Below are positions 1-9,565 of a stretch of 55,523 nt of DNA, piece by piece (position 1 is the stretch's first letter; the number at the start of each line of letters is the position of its first letter). The stretch is from contig LJNK01000025.1 in NCBI GenBank assembly GCA_001303025.1, forward strand, positions 1-55,523. Direction: 5' to 3'. The position numbers and the translations under genes were made by a program. This stretch comes from Deltaproteobacteria bacterium SG8_13. Lineage in GTDB: Bacteria; Desulfobacterota; Desulfobacteria; Desulfobacterales; SG8-13. A model generated the notes under the pieces. It worked only from the letters and a program-made list of their open reading frames with translations, did no database searches and was not told the origin of the DNA.

Positions 1-380
1 AAAGCCGCCGAAAGCAAAAAAGCCCCGGCCAACGCGATCGCCTGCAGTGCGACTGCCCAGATCAGGCCGGTGGTCGGATCGATCAAACCGGCGGCAATCG
101 GACGGTATTGCTTGAAGGGATGGAGGCGGTCTTTTTCGCGGTCGAAAAGGTCGTTTGCGATGTAGGCTCCGCTGCCGGCGACACAAAACAGGCCAAAGCC
201 CAGGATACAGTGCGTCAGTGCATCGATATCTAACAGCGTGCCCGAGAATACAAGCGCAACGAATATCAGAAGATTTTTGGTCCAGTGCATCGGTTTTGCG
301 CCCACCAACAGCGCCGTCGGCTGCCCTGCGAAGGCAAACTGGTAAAAGGCGGAAAATGGCTTGATCGTTTGGACCCTCAT
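1..380 (-). CDS. UbiA-family prenyltransferase, decaprenyl-phosphate phosphoribosyltransferase-like (partial)
   Basis: This is the N-terminal part of an integral-membrane UbiA-type prenyltransferase; the gene runs off the left edge. Translating 380 to 1 gives about 126 residues. They include a KPMHWTKNLL segment near residue 30, typical of the decaprenyl-phosphate phosphoribosyltransferase branch, and a YIANDLFDREKDR segment that matches the first Asp-rich motif (NDxxDxxxD type) binding the Mg-prenyl diphosphate. Hydrophobic segments flank both. The ATG shares an ATGA overlap with the stop of the upstream DUF362 gene, so the two are translationally coupled. Enzymes of this branch attach a phosphoribosyl group to a polyprenyl phosphate and supply pentose donors for envelope glycans. 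Here that is inferred from the motif and from the adjacent glycosyltransferase. The second Asp motif is outside the window. Confidence 0.75.
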   Translation of the reverse strand, partial: MRVQTIKPFSAFYQFAFAGQPTALLVGAKPMHWTKNLLIFVALVFSGTLLDIDALTHCILGFGLFCVAGSGAYIANDLFDREKDRLHPFKQYRPIAAGLIDPTTGLIWAVALQAIALAGAFLLSAA

Positions 381-1561
381 TTTGCAGGCTCCTTGGATAA
401 AGCGCAGCGACAGCTGCCAACAGTTCGGCTCTCCGATCTCGACCGTCGCGGTTTTGCGGCAGGCATCACCCGGTTTGGTTCCGTGTTCTGATAAGATTTC
501 CAGAGTCTTCCCCACCCGGTTTTTTCAAACCGGCGCACATGCCGCATTCCGATCAGCGGATACCAGAGAAAATCGTGATAGATGGTAGAGGCCGCAGGGG
601 CCCAGCCGGCCAGCGCAGAGCGCAGCAAAACCTTTTCCAGGGGGCGCAAAAACCCCCGCCGGATCATCTGATCGCCGGCGATGACCGGGCTGCGTCGCAC
701 GCGAAAGCCGAAATTGACATCGGACAGGTCCTCGCCGATCACCTCGATACGCTGGGGGTCGGCGATGCCGATTTCGCGTTCTTGGCACATCCGCAAATAC
801 CGAATATGTAAGGGGTCAAATCCCATCATCTTCGCCGCCACCGCGTCCACGGCCACCTGGTCGGCTCCGGCCAGAAGGTAGTTTTTCACCCTCGGTATCA
901 TGGTGCGCGGACCGGCTCCGTCGCCGCAGACCGTGCCGTCCATCACGGCAAAAACTCCGGGGTGCAGCTCTTTTTGCATCAGCATCAGGTCTACGAGCAC
1001 CTCGTGGATGAAACGGTGGGCATGGTGCCGGGTTTCCTTGAGCAATCCGCCGAAGCTGTTTTTGATGGCGCCGGTGGTTACCGAGTGGCCATGGGTCTTC
1101 ACCGTCGGGAGGTGAATCACCTGCCTGCCCGGGTAGATCGACGGTATTTCGATGCCTTCGGGAAATATCTCGTGGAGTTTCAAAAAATCGCTTTTAAAGT
1201 GGTAGCGCGACCAGTCGACCTCCGTCAGCGGCACAAACTCGAGCTGGTGGTCCCTGAGCACTGCAAGCCAACCGTTGTTGTCCGCACCCTGTCTCGGGTG
1301 GGTGACAACGGTTTTGTTTTCGACCGGAAAAATCCGCCTGCGGTCAAAGCCGTCCTGGATCAGGGTCCGCAGCACCCCGTCGAGCTGCCAGGGTTGACTG
1401 GAGCAGGCAGGATAAAACTTCGTCCAGGAGAGGTTCAGTTTTACCAGGGTGTCTTTACCGCTGTCGATAAACTCCTGGTAGCCGGCCATGCGCATCAGGC
1501 GTCCGTAGTCTTCCAAGACTGTGGCCGGATTGGTTTTCAGTACGGCAACCGTTGCGTTCAT
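377..1561 (-). CDS. DUF362 domain-containing protein
   Basis: A 394-residue soluble protein of the DUF362 family. The family hallmark is visible across residues 50-270: an N-terminal VKLNLSW strand, the central HGHSVTTGAIKNSFG segment, and a DGTVCGDGAGPRT segment followed by GADQVAVDAVAAKMMGFDP. No ferredoxin-type Cys cluster follows, unlike the long members of the family, so this is the short form. The biochemical role of DUF362 proteins is not established. The gene overlaps the GT2 gene upstream and the UbiA gene downstream by 4 bases each (ATGA), which puts all three in one coupled operon. A role in the same envelope or lipid-linked glycan pathway is inference from that coupling. Confidence 0.8.
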   Translation of the reverse strand: MNATVAVLKTNPATVLEDYGRLMRMAGYQEFIDSGKDTLVKLNLSWTKFYPACSSQPWQLDGVLRTLIQDGFDRRRIFPVENKTVVTHPRQGADNNGWLAVLRDHQLEFVPLTEVDWSRYHFKSDFLKLHEIFPEGIEIPSIYPGRQVIHLPTVKTHGHSVTTGAIKNSFGGLLKETRHHAHRFIHEVLVDLMLMQKELHPGVFAVMDGTVCGDGAGPRTMIPRVKNYLLAGADQVAVDAVAAKMMGFDPLHIRYLRMCQEREIGIADPQRIEVIGEDLSDVNFGFRVRRSPVIAGDQMIRRGFLRPLEKVLLRSALAGWAPAASTIYHDFLWYPLIGMRHVRRFEKTGWGRLWKSYQNTEPNRVMPAAKPRRSRSESRTVGSCRCALSKEPAK

Positions 1562-3117
1562 GCAGCCTTTCCGAGCGCCCGTGTGGGTTTAGAGGTGGCA
1601 ACCGCCTGCCGCTGCCGGCTGGTGGAAGTCATTCGCCGGGTCTTTTTGAACTGGTTTTTCAGCATCTGGCTGAACGGGACGAATAAGATCCACTGCTTCG
1701 CCATCAACAGCAGCGCGGCGACCACGGTCAGCGGTGCGGGCGCCGCATCCCAGTGGGCCGCCTTGTAGACCAAGCCTGCCGACAGCAAGGCAACCATGGC
1801 CAGCTGGGGCAGTACGGTCCACAGGGCAACGCGACTCCCGCCTGCCACTTTGGGCGTGCTGATAAACGGTATCGGGATGCGAACCAGCGCGCAGAGCGCC
1901 GACAACAGGTATATCGGCCACGTGCTGATCACCAGCGAAGTCGCTGGGAAATGTACCCCTTTGCGCGCTATCGGATCGGTTCCCCGGCTGCGCAGCATCA
2001 GAAAGCGGATCGCCATGCTCACAGCGGTAAGCGGCAGGATTCGTGCCATGAACCCCTCATAAATTTCTGCGGAGGGCGCGAACAGGTAAAAACCGGTAGT
2101 CGCCAACCCCAGAAACACCGACACCCCGATCAGGTAGTAGGAAAACCGCACACAGTAGGCCAGGTGCTGATGCCAGGTCAGCTTGAAAAATGCTCCGGTG
2201 AAAATACTCCGAAGGGCCGATTCGAACACCCCGCGCGACCATTTCAGCTGCTGTTTGCAGAAGGCTGAAAAGTCGGCCGGGGCCAGACCCGGAGCGAGCG
2301 GCTCACAAACATAGGCGGACTTCCACCCGTTCGCATGCAATTGAATGGATGTCTCGAGGTCTTCGGCCAAACCGGGCTGATACCCGCCGATGCTCTTCAA
2401 TGCGCTGCGGCGGATGACCGCGTTGCTGCCGTGATGACTCATGGCGCCGACGGCATCCTTGCCGCAGGTGGTAATGTTAAAGTACTCGCTGCTCGTCTGA
2501 ACGGCGGCGCGAGCGAGAAGGCCGTCGCCTTCATTGCTGAACGTCTGCATTGCCTGCACGAATCCGACCTGCGGATCGTGGAGGTGACCCAGCGTTCGAT
2601 CGAGAAAATCGGGCTGCGGCACATGGTCGATGTCAAATACGGCGATGAAATCCCCGTCGGTTTTTTCCAGCGCGGCGTTGAGGTTGCCGGCCTTGAAATC
2701 TTTGTTGCCGTTTCTCGCCAGATATTCGACCTGAAGCTGGTGGGCCAGATGTTTATAGCGTTTGGTCGGGCTGTCATCCAACAGGTAGGTCCGGTGCGGA
2801 TAGGAGAGCTGCCTTGCCGCCGCTATCGCCCTTTTTACGATCCAGGGCGGCTCATCAAATACAGTCAAAAAGACGTCAACGGTCAGACCCGGCGGGGCCT
2901 TGGTTTCAGGGCGCTTTGCAAAGCGGCAATACAGGTACCAGACAAAATACAATTGCATCAGAACATAAGCTGCAAAGTAGCCAAACAGCAATCCTCCGAC
3001 CACCGGTGCATTCGACCGACCCAGTGCACTGGCGCAATAATAGAGGGCACTTGCGCTCAGGGCCGTCCCGACCGCCACGAGCAGGTATAGTAGCATTTTC
3101 TTCAAAAGGTTTTCCAA
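1558..3117 (-). CDS. Membrane GT2 glycosyltransferase, cellulose-synthase-like
   Basis: A 519-residue processive-type family 2 glycosyltransferase. Two membrane helices at the N-terminus (about 7-30 and 40-63) precede a cytoplasmic GT-A domain, and several helices follow (about 310-490). Catalytic signatures are in order: DVFLTVFDEP at 81, a DDS at 114, the DIDHVP DxD-type motif at 162-167, AEDLE at 251 (the TED position) and QQLKWSRG at 289 (the QxxRW position, with Lys for Arg). These belong to BcsA-like synthases that polymerise or transfer sugars from UDP-sugars across the inner membrane. No PilZ domain is fused and no cellulose synthesis partners are nearby, so the product is unknown. 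It is the first gene of the coupled GT2-DUF362-UbiA set. The tail after 495 is basic and low-complexity. Confidence 0.8.
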   Translation of the reverse strand: MENLLKKMLLYLLVAVGTALSASALYYCASALGRSNAPVVGGLLFGYFAAYVLMQLYFVWYLYCRFAKRPETKAPPGLTVDVFLTVFDEPPWIVKRAIAAARQLSYPHRTYLLDDSPTKRYKHLAHQLQVEYLARNGNKDFKAGNLNAALEKTDGDFIAVFDIDHVPQPDFLDRTLGHLHDPQVGFVQAMQTFSNEGDGLLARAAVQTSSEYFNITTCGKDAVGAMSHHGSNAVIRRSALKSIGGYQPGLAEDLETSIQLHANGWKSAYVCEPLAPGLAPADFSAFCKQQLKWSRGVFESALRSIFTGAFFKLTWHQHLAYCVRFSYYLIGVSVFLGLATTGFYLFAPSAEIYEGFMARILPLTAVSMAIRFLMLRSRGTDPIARKGVHFPATSLVISTWPIYLLSALCALVRIPIPFISTPKVAGGSRVALWTVLPQLAMVALLSAGLVYKAAHWDAAPAPLTVVAALLLMAKQWILFVPFSQMLKNQFKKTRRMTSTSRQRQAVATSKPTRALGKAA

Positions 3118-4029
3118 AGGTCTCGAAAAAACCGAATCCTCGAAAAGATCTTGCGGGGGCCAGCACCCGTGTTGACACTTTGTTGCACACCGAGTTACAT
3201 GACAATGTGTTACAAAGTATAATAAACGATATGGATATTTTAATCAACATCCATCTTACGGGCCGGAATCCGACAATTACTCAAATGACAGCCCGAACAC
3301 CTCTTCAGTCCCCCTTTTCAAAAGGGGAAGCGCTATTTAATAACGGTGATGATGAATCCAGTACAGCATATCTGTCCGATGTACCGGTTTAAGATTGCGG
3401 GGAATAAAGGATGCGGTCAGGTTCCGCATATCGAGAAAGAGCCGAAATGGCGGGAAGGAGGGTAACGAAATCTGTGGGTTGTGAAAAAATGTCTGTGGTT
3501 GGTTGCGACACCGGTTAGCCGCCACGCTTGCCGCAGAGGTCCCCCCCGCCTTGTTCGCCTTATGAATTTCCCTCCAAGACGATCTTTCCAAGAACAATAG
3601 AGGGTTTTTCTATCAGCTGACCTGGCCCCCTCCGCTGGCGCCAGATTTTACCATGGTATTGACGTAAAACCTGGACTAGTTTTCGGGGGGGCAGGCCAGC
3701 CGCCGGGTTTTTTCGTTGGTCATCGAAACCTTGTGGACTTTGAAGGGATCCAGGTTTTCGCCGGAACCATCCAGCAGAGGGATGAAGGCTTGGCCGCCGC
3801 CAGGCGAGGGAGGAAACGGTCATCTATCAAGCCGCTCTGGGCGCAGCGGTCGGTGGCATTGAACCTGCAGCCAATGACCGCTCGATCGTTGCGGACCCCG
3901 TCGGTGACCAGCGCCGGCGCCGGAACCGTCATCTTACTGGAGTCGCTGTAAGCGCTTTTGATCCCGGAGGCGATGGCAAACCGTTTATTCTTTTACTGCG
4001 ACAATGCGCATCTCGGCCCACAGGGCCTT
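3118..4029. other. Intergenic region without a supported gene
   Basis: About 0.9 kb lies between the GT2 gene and the 3' end of the dehydrogenase gene. The part next to the GT2 start (3118-3330) is comparatively AT-rich and probably carries that operon's promoter. On the minus strand, 3676-3990 gives protein-like stretches in two frames (for example LDGSGENLDPFKVHKV next to TNEKTRRLACPP, ending at a stop near 3678). This could be a decayed gene left downstream of the dehydrogenase, but I do not recognise the product. No frame is intact and none has a ribosome binding site. Confidence 0.4.
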
Positions 4030-5082
<1,053 letters not shown>

Positions 5083-5162
5083 AGACCGATACTCCTTTCA
5101 TGATCCTTTGCCGGAACGACCCTGCACAAGCCGCAAAAAATGCGGGCAGCCAGCCAACCGTA

Positions 5163-5621
5163 TCAAAAGAATATACCCTCCGGCAGGGGAACGTGCAGCA
5201 GCTGCGTGAAAATCAGATAGAAAAACGCCACCTCACCGATGACGATGAACAGCCATATCGCCAGAACGCTAAGGTTCAGCTGCCGGCGGGCCGTGGCCAG
5301 GTAGCCGGTCATGGCGAAGATGGCCGCGACACTGGCAACGAAGAATCCCAGGTACGCAATGGCCACGCCCCAGGTGAAAAAGAACAGGCCGGTCACGGCA
5401 ACGCGCAAATTGCTGCCGACATCGAACAGGTTCTGGCGTTCGGCTTTCATAAATCCTTTGATCAGCAGCAGCACGGAGATCAGCGCCATGATGAGGATCA
5501 TGGCCTTGGGGAACATGATGCTCAGGCGCATGATTTCCCTGTCGATGGAAAACCAGAAGGTAAGGCTGAGGCCCATGCCGATGGAACCGGCCAGAAGGTC
5601 GGTGTTGGCATTGCGAATCAC
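5163..5621 (-). CDS. tctB: Tripartite tricarboxylate transporter, small membrane subunit TctB
   Basis: A 152-residue membrane protein with four predicted helices, the size and pattern of the TctB small subunit of tripartite tricarboxylate transporters. It begins MIRNANTDLLAGSIGM, as many TctB proteins do. It would partner the large TctA subunit in the inner membrane. Its start overlaps the tctA stop by 4 bases, showing translational coupling, and the dehydrogenase gene follows 80 bases later. TctB proteins diverge fast, so the call leans on the context as well as on topology. Confidence 0.82.
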   Translation of the reverse strand: MIRNANTDLLAGSIGMGLSLTFWFSIDREIMRLSIMFPKAMILIMALISVLLLIKGFMKAERQNLFDVGSNLRVAVTGLFFFTWGVAIAYLGFFVASVAAIFAMTGYLATARRQLNLSVLAIWLFIVIGEVAFFYLIFTQLLHVPLPEGIFF

Positions 5622-7147
5622 TTTTCGTTCTCCTTTGAACCGCGGCGCAACTGCATGCGGCGGTACACGCCCATCAGAAAAGGCCAGGCGGCCGAAAAGA
5701 CGACCATGACAATCAGTACCCAGGACAGGCTGTTTTCAAACAGTCGCAGGATCGGATAGTTGTAAGCGGCACCACCCAGCATGGCCTGCACATATCCCAC
5801 TTCGGCGATGCTGCCCAGAATCAAGCCCAGCACGATCGGTGGCGGGTGGATGCCGATTTGTTTGAACAGGTAGCCGGCCGTTCCCAAAATCAGCATGATG
5901 ATCACGTCGGAGATGCTGTTGCGCAGGGCAAAGGTGCCCAATATGGTGGCCAGTCCGATCGTAGGTACCAGAAAGTAATACGGCGTGCGGAAGATGATGC
6001 GATAGATCAGACGCCCGCCCAGAAGGCCCACCGGCACCATGGCCAGGGCGGCAAGCCCCATGGATACGATAAAGGCATAGGTCAGAACGCCGCTGGTGGT
6101 AAACAACTCGATACCGGGCCGTAGGCCGTGCAGCAGCAGCACGCCGAGGATGACAGCATCAGGCGGGGCCCCGGGAATGCCAAGCGTGAGCAGCGGCACC
6201 ATGCTGCCGGCGACGGTGACGTTGTTGCTCGATTCGGTGGCCACCAGCCCATCGATAACCCCGGTGCCGAAGCGCTCGGGATGCCTGGAGGCCCGTTTGG
6301 CTTCGTTATATGCCACCAGGTTGGCAATGTTGCCGCCGGCGCCGGGAATAATGGCCACGATTTCCCCGATGATGCAGGAGCGGATCAGGTTGCCGGGCTT
6401 CGAAAACACGCGGACGACCACGCTCCAGAACGAGGCTTTTTCCTTGGAGTCGACGGTGACTTCACCCAGGGCGGTGCGGCCCTGGGCCGCCATGTTGTAG
6501 AGCTCCGGTAAAACGAAAAGACCGATCAAAGCTACGATCATCTCCACCCCGCCCTGCATGACCGGCATGCCGAACGTAAAACGCGTCTCACCGCCGATGG
6601 GGGCCACCCCGATGGTGCCGAGCATCATGCCAATGGCGCCGCCCAGCAGCCCCTTCATCAGGGATCCTTCGGAAAGGCTGGCAATAAGGGTCAAGCCCAG
6701 CATCGCCACCCAGAAATATTCGGAAGGGCCGAAGCGCAGTGACAGTTTGGCCAGGGGCGGGGAAAGAAACAGCAAAAACAGCACCCCGGCGATGCCGCCG
6801 ATGGCCGAGGCGACTGTGGCAACACTGATGGCTTCCAGCGCCCGGCCCTGCTTGGACAGGGGATACCCTTCGAAGGCCGTGGCGATGGAAGATGGTGTGC
6901 CCGGGGTGTTGACCAGAATGGCCGCAAAGGAGCCCCCGTAGATGGCGCCCATGTAGACGGCTCCCAAAGCCACCAGGCCATACAGGGGAGTCAGCGTGAA
7001 GGTGAAGGGCAGCAGCACGGCCAGGGCCATGGTGGCAGTGAGTCCCGGCATGGCGCCGACAAACAGCCCGGCGGAAACCCCTGCAAATACGATCAGGATG
7101 ATGGCGGGATCGGCCAGTTCCGCCAGGGCCAGGAAAAATGTTTCCAT
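5618..7147 (-). CDS. tctA: Tripartite tricarboxylate transporter, large permease subunit TctA
   Basis: A 509-residue polytopic inner-membrane protein with about 11-12 hydrophobic segments. It carries the two conserved TctA signatures: GAMPGLTATMALAVLLPFT near residue 30 and the NTPGTPSSIATAFEGYP loop near 80. The second half holds a related repeat (IGEIVAIIPGAGGNIANLVAYNEAK and GIPGAPPDAVILG). It is the ion-coupled channel that takes substrate delivered by the periplasmic TctC protein. It sits 94 bases downstream of tctC and overlaps tctB, in the usual C-A-B order. The transported compound is probably a di- or tricarboxylate; the adjacent dehydrogenase fits this but does not prove it. Confidence 0.92.
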   Translation of the reverse strand: METFFLALAELADPAIILIVFAGVSAGLFVGAMPGLTATMALAVLLPFTFTLTPLYGLVALGAVYMGAIYGGSFAAILVNTPGTPSSIATAFEGYPLSKQGRALEAISVATVASAIGGIAGVLFLLFLSPPLAKLSLRFGPSEYFWVAMLGLTLIASLSEGSLMKGLLGGAIGMMLGTIGVAPIGGETRFTFGMPVMQGGVEMIVALIGLFVLPELYNMAAQGRTALGEVTVDSKEKASFWSVVVRVFSKPGNLIRSCIIGEIVAIIPGAGGNIANLVAYNEAKRASRHPERFGTGVIDGLVATESSNNVTVAGSMVPLLTLGIPGAPPDAVILGVLLLHGLRPGIELFTTSGVLTYAFIVSMGLAALAMVPVGLLGGRLIYRIIFRTPYYFLVPTIGLATILGTFALRNSISDVIIMLILGTAGYLFKQIGIHPPPIVLGLILGSIAEVGYVQAMLGGAAYNYPILRLFENSLSWVLIVMVVFSAAWPFLMGVYRRMQLRRGSKENEK

Positions 7148-7241
7148 GGATAACCTCTAAACGGTCAGACGGGGTCAGGGGCCGGATCCCGGGATTTCCC
7201 GGGAAACGACCCCTGGCAGAAGATCAGCGGCCCTGACAGTT

Positions 7242-8228
7242 TTATTGTTTCTTCTTCTGATCGGCGATTTCCTGCAGTATGCCTTCGTAATTCTTCTTCA
7301 TGCGGTCCACCAGGGCGTAGGCGTCCTTACCGGTGGCATAGGTCATCACGAAGCCGAGCTGACGCTGTTTCTCGGCGATGATCTTGTTGGTTTCCGAGTA
7401 GGCATTGGCCAGCTTGGCCACGATTTCCGGCGGTGTGCCTTTGGGTGCGGCCACGCCCCGGAAGGCACCGCCGACAATATCATAACCGAGTTCCTTGAAG
7501 GTCGGCGCATCGGGCAGGGATTCCACGCGCTCGTCGGCTGCAACTGCCAGCACCCGCAACTGATCCTTGTACTGCACGCCCAGCATGGAGTAGCCCATGG
7601 CACCAGTGAGGTGGCCGCCAAGCAAAGCCGGGATCACCGGGCCGGTGCCGGTATGGGGCACGTAGGTCACCTGGACTCCGGCCGCACGTTCCATGCGCAG
7701 GGTTTCCAGATGATTGGCGCTGAAACTGCCGCTGCCCCCGACCGTAGCGGCCTTGGGATTTTTCTTGGCATATGCCAGGAAGTCTTCCAGGGTCTTGTGG
7801 GGACTTTCCTTGCTGACGATCAACGCGTTGGGGGTGAAGTGGAACCACATGATCAGCTCGAAACCGTTGGTTTCATAACCGGCATCCTTGCGCAACATCG
7901 GTTGACCGATAATATGTGGGATGTTGACACCGATGATGGTGTAGCCGTCCGGTTTGGCCGTTCGCTGAAATTCACTCCACGCCACGGCGCCGCCGCCTCC
8001 GGGTTTGTGGGAGACATTGACCGGCACCCCCAGAAACTTTTCCAGGTGACTTTCCTGTAGGCGGGCGGTGACGTCCGATTCGCCGCCGGGGTTAAAGGAA
8101 ATAATGTAAGAGATCGGTTTCTCCGGGTATTCCGCCGTCGCTGCAGCCGGCATCACCACCAGGATAAAGGCAACCAGACAAAGGTAAACGAAAACCATTT
8201 GGTACAGCCGATTTGATTTGCTGGACAT
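7242..8228 (-). CDS. tctC: Tripartite tricarboxylate transporter substrate-binding protein TctC
   Basis: A 328-residue periplasmic binding protein of the Bug/TctC family. Residues 1-32 form a signal peptide: a basic start, then a hydrophobic core ending in AAATAEYPEK. The mature part shows the family features: YPEKPISYIISFNPGGESDVTAR, a GGGGAVAW glycine loop, and the C-terminal APKGTPPEIVAKL segment typical of Bug proteins. It captures the carboxylate in the periplasm and hands it to TctA/TctB. It is the first gene of the operon and lies under the operator and promoter described at 8418-8461. A long leader precedes it. Confidence 0.92.
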   Translation of the reverse strand: MSSKSNRLYQMVFVYLCLVAFILVVMPAAATAEYPEKPISYIISFNPGGESDVTARLQESHLEKFLGVPVNVSHKPGGGGAVAWSEFQRTAKPDGYTIIGVNIPHIIGQPMLRKDAGYETNGFELIMWFHFTPNALIVSKESPHKTLEDFLAYAKKNPKAATVGGSGSFSANHLETLRMERAAGVQVTYVPHTGTGPVIPALLGGHLTGAMGYSMLGVQYKDQLRVLAVAADERVESLPDAPTFKELGYDIVGGAFRGVAAPKGTPPEIVAKLANAYSETNKIIAEKQRQLGFVMTYATGKDAYALVDRMKKNYEGILQEIADQKKKQ

Positions 8229-8417
8229 CTTGAATCTCCTTTCTCGAAATGTTGTTCAATTCGGGCGTTTCAATACGCCGGCATTGCACCAAAGCGGTAG
8301 CGCTTTCTGCCGGACAGACGATTGGAGAGGCCTTATCTTTTCTTGCGATGGCTTATCATTTTCACGTATCGATGGCCTGACCTAGATAAGGCGAAAACCA
8401 TCGCGATTGGCGCTTAA

Positions 8418-8438
8418 TTAGTATTATAATATTACTAA
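8418..8438. promoter_or_regulatory. Probable GntR-family operator at the tct promoter
   Basis: A 21-base AT-rich inverted repeat with perfect outer arms TTAGTA and TACTAA. The 13-base right half ATAATATTACTAA recurs with one change (ATAATACTACTAA) at 9296-9308, immediately upstream of the GntR-type regulator gene. The same unusual word at both promoters of the locus is good evidence that it is the regulator's binding site. It overlaps the -10 region of the tct promoter, a layout that would give repression. Confidence 0.7.
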
Positions 8439-8461
8439 ATTGGTTCTCACCGGTTTGTCAA
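8433..8461 (-). promoter_or_regulatory. Candidate sigma-70 promoter for tctC
   Basis: On the minus strand a perfect -35 hexamer TTGACA (8461 to 8456) is followed after 17 bases by TTAGTA (8438 to 8433), a weak -10. A second, better -10 (TATAAT, 8428 to 8423) lies within the operator but at a 27-base distance from this -35. Either way the operator covers the -10, so a bound regulator would block RNA polymerase. Confidence 0.45.
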
Positions 8462-8554
8462 TAAAAAAACCAGCAAGAAAAGGTCGTCGCGCGAGCACGC
8501 CAGGACCCATCGACATTTACGCCTGTAGCACGGCTGGCTGAAACTCGTTCTGGC

Positions 8555-9295
8555 TCAGTGGTTAGCGTCCAGCTCCTTTTGGATTCGGTTCCAGGTGTAT
8601 TCCAAGTGGCGTTGCATGGCCGATGCGGCCGCTTGCGGGTCGCGTTTGCGAATGGCAGTAAGAACTTCAAGGTGCAAAGGCAAGGACTGGGCAATGTGAG
8701 CAGTGGGGTTGGTGACCTTTAGGCTGGTACGCAAAGCCGCCCGGATGACATGGGTGACCGGTTTGAGAAACTCGTTGCCGCTGGCTTCCAGGATAACACA
8801 ATGGAAGTTGGTGTCGGCATCGGCGTAAGCTTGTTCATCATTCAGATTGGCCTGCATGGCAGCGCAGGCTTCGTCGAGAGCCGCGATTTCTGCTTGGCTG
8901 GCGCGCTCGGCCGCCAGGCTTGCCGCGGCCGGTTCGACAATTCTGCGCATCTCCGTTAGTTGTTGCAGAAACTGTGCGTCGTGCCCGGCCTCTTCAATCC
9001 AGGACAGGACATCAGGATCGAGCCTGTTCCAGGAACTATCAGACAGGATCAGGGTTCCCCGGCGGGTGCGGGTTTCCACCAGGCCTTTGGCCGATAGCAC
9101 CTTGATGGCTTCGCGCACCACCGTACGGCTTACTCCCAGCTGGTTCCCCATAGATCCCTCATCGGGCAACACGTCATGGGGTTTGAAAAATCCGCGTACG
9201 ATGCGGCTGCCGATTTCACGAACCACCTGGCTGTGAAGGTTACGTTGCCGGTAGGCACGGCCGAAGGATTCAGTTTCTTGTATCTTTTTAATCAT
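8555..9295 (-). CDS. GntR/FadR-type transcriptional regulator (FCD domain), probable tct repressor
   Basis: A 246-residue regulator. Residues 20-90 form a GntR winged helix-turn-helix (VVREIGSRIVRGFFKPHDVLPDEG, then GVSRTVVREAIKVLSAKGLV). Residues 105-240 form an FCD ligand-binding domain, with the metal-binding Asp/His pattern of the fold (for example DADTNFHCVILEASGN and a late HLEVLTAIRKRD). FCD regulators bind small organic acids, which fits the carboxylate transporter downstream on the same strand. The ATG at 9295 is preceded by an operator-like word at 9296-9308, so the gene is probably autoregulated. A 326-base gap with its own promoter separates it from tctC. Confidence 0.9.
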   Translation of the reverse strand: MIKKIQETESFGRAYRQRNLHSQVVREIGSRIVRGFFKPHDVLPDEGSMGNQLGVSRTVVREAIKVLSAKGLVETRTRRGTLILSDSSWNRLDPDVLSWIEEAGHDAQFLQQLTEMRRIVEPAAASLAAERASQAEIAALDEACAAMQANLNDEQAYADADTNFHCVILEASGNEFLKPVTHVIRAALRTSLKVTNPTAHIAQSLPLHLEVLTAIRKRDPQAAASAMQRHLEYTWNRIQKELDANH

Positions 9296-9308
9296 ATAAT
9301 ACTACTAA
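9296..9308. promoter_or_regulatory. Second copy of operator half-site, upstream of the regulator gene
   Basis: ATAATACTACTAA abuts the regulator's start codon and matches 12 of 13 bases of the right half of the tct operator at 8426-8438. Its position right at the start codon suggests autoregulation by the GntR-type protein. The left arm is poorly conserved, so this may be a weaker site. Confidence 0.55.
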
Positions 9309-9565
9309 CCATTTTGCCGCGCGGATGTCAATACTGGGTAGATTTTGTCCGCGCCGGACGGTTTGCCGGTGACCACACACAAGGAAGACAGGCTCGTATT
9401 CTCTCTACAGGCGATATCAAAATAATAAAGGGCAGAAAGATGTCTTCATGAGATCCATCCTGCTGCCCTTCAAATCGCAAGTAGCGCCTGTCGAACGTCT
9501 ACTTCCTATGTACTTTCTGAGACAAAAAAAGAGTTCCAATTTCTTGTAAACCCTTTATTTTTTGA
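9309..9565. other. Intergenic region left of the tRNA-Asp fragment
   Basis: No coding frame is convincing here. An 8-base inverted repeat (AAGGGCAG at 9428-9435 and CTGCCCTT at 9463-9470, loop 27) is followed on the minus strand by a T/A-rich run. It may be a weak terminator for transcripts coming leftward from the tRNA fragment. Confidence 0.3.

Larger units (their letters stand above)
8229..8554. other. tct operon upstream region with leader inverted repeat
   Basis: This 326-base gap between the repressor gene and tctC has no coding potential I accept. It contains the operator/promoter near 8418-8461. Nearer tctC there is an interrupted inverted repeat: GCGATGG then CTTATC at 8345-8356, matched by GATAAG at 8385-8390 and CCATCGC at 8398-8404. 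In the tctC transcript this could fold into a leader stem. It is not followed by a T-run, so it is not a standard attenuator. Confidence 0.45.

Noticed and set aside
9414..9470. Inverted repeat AAGGGCAG/CTGCCCTT as a CRISPR-like or RNA element
   Set aside because: It is a single pair with a 27-base loop and no repeats; at best it is a weak terminator.
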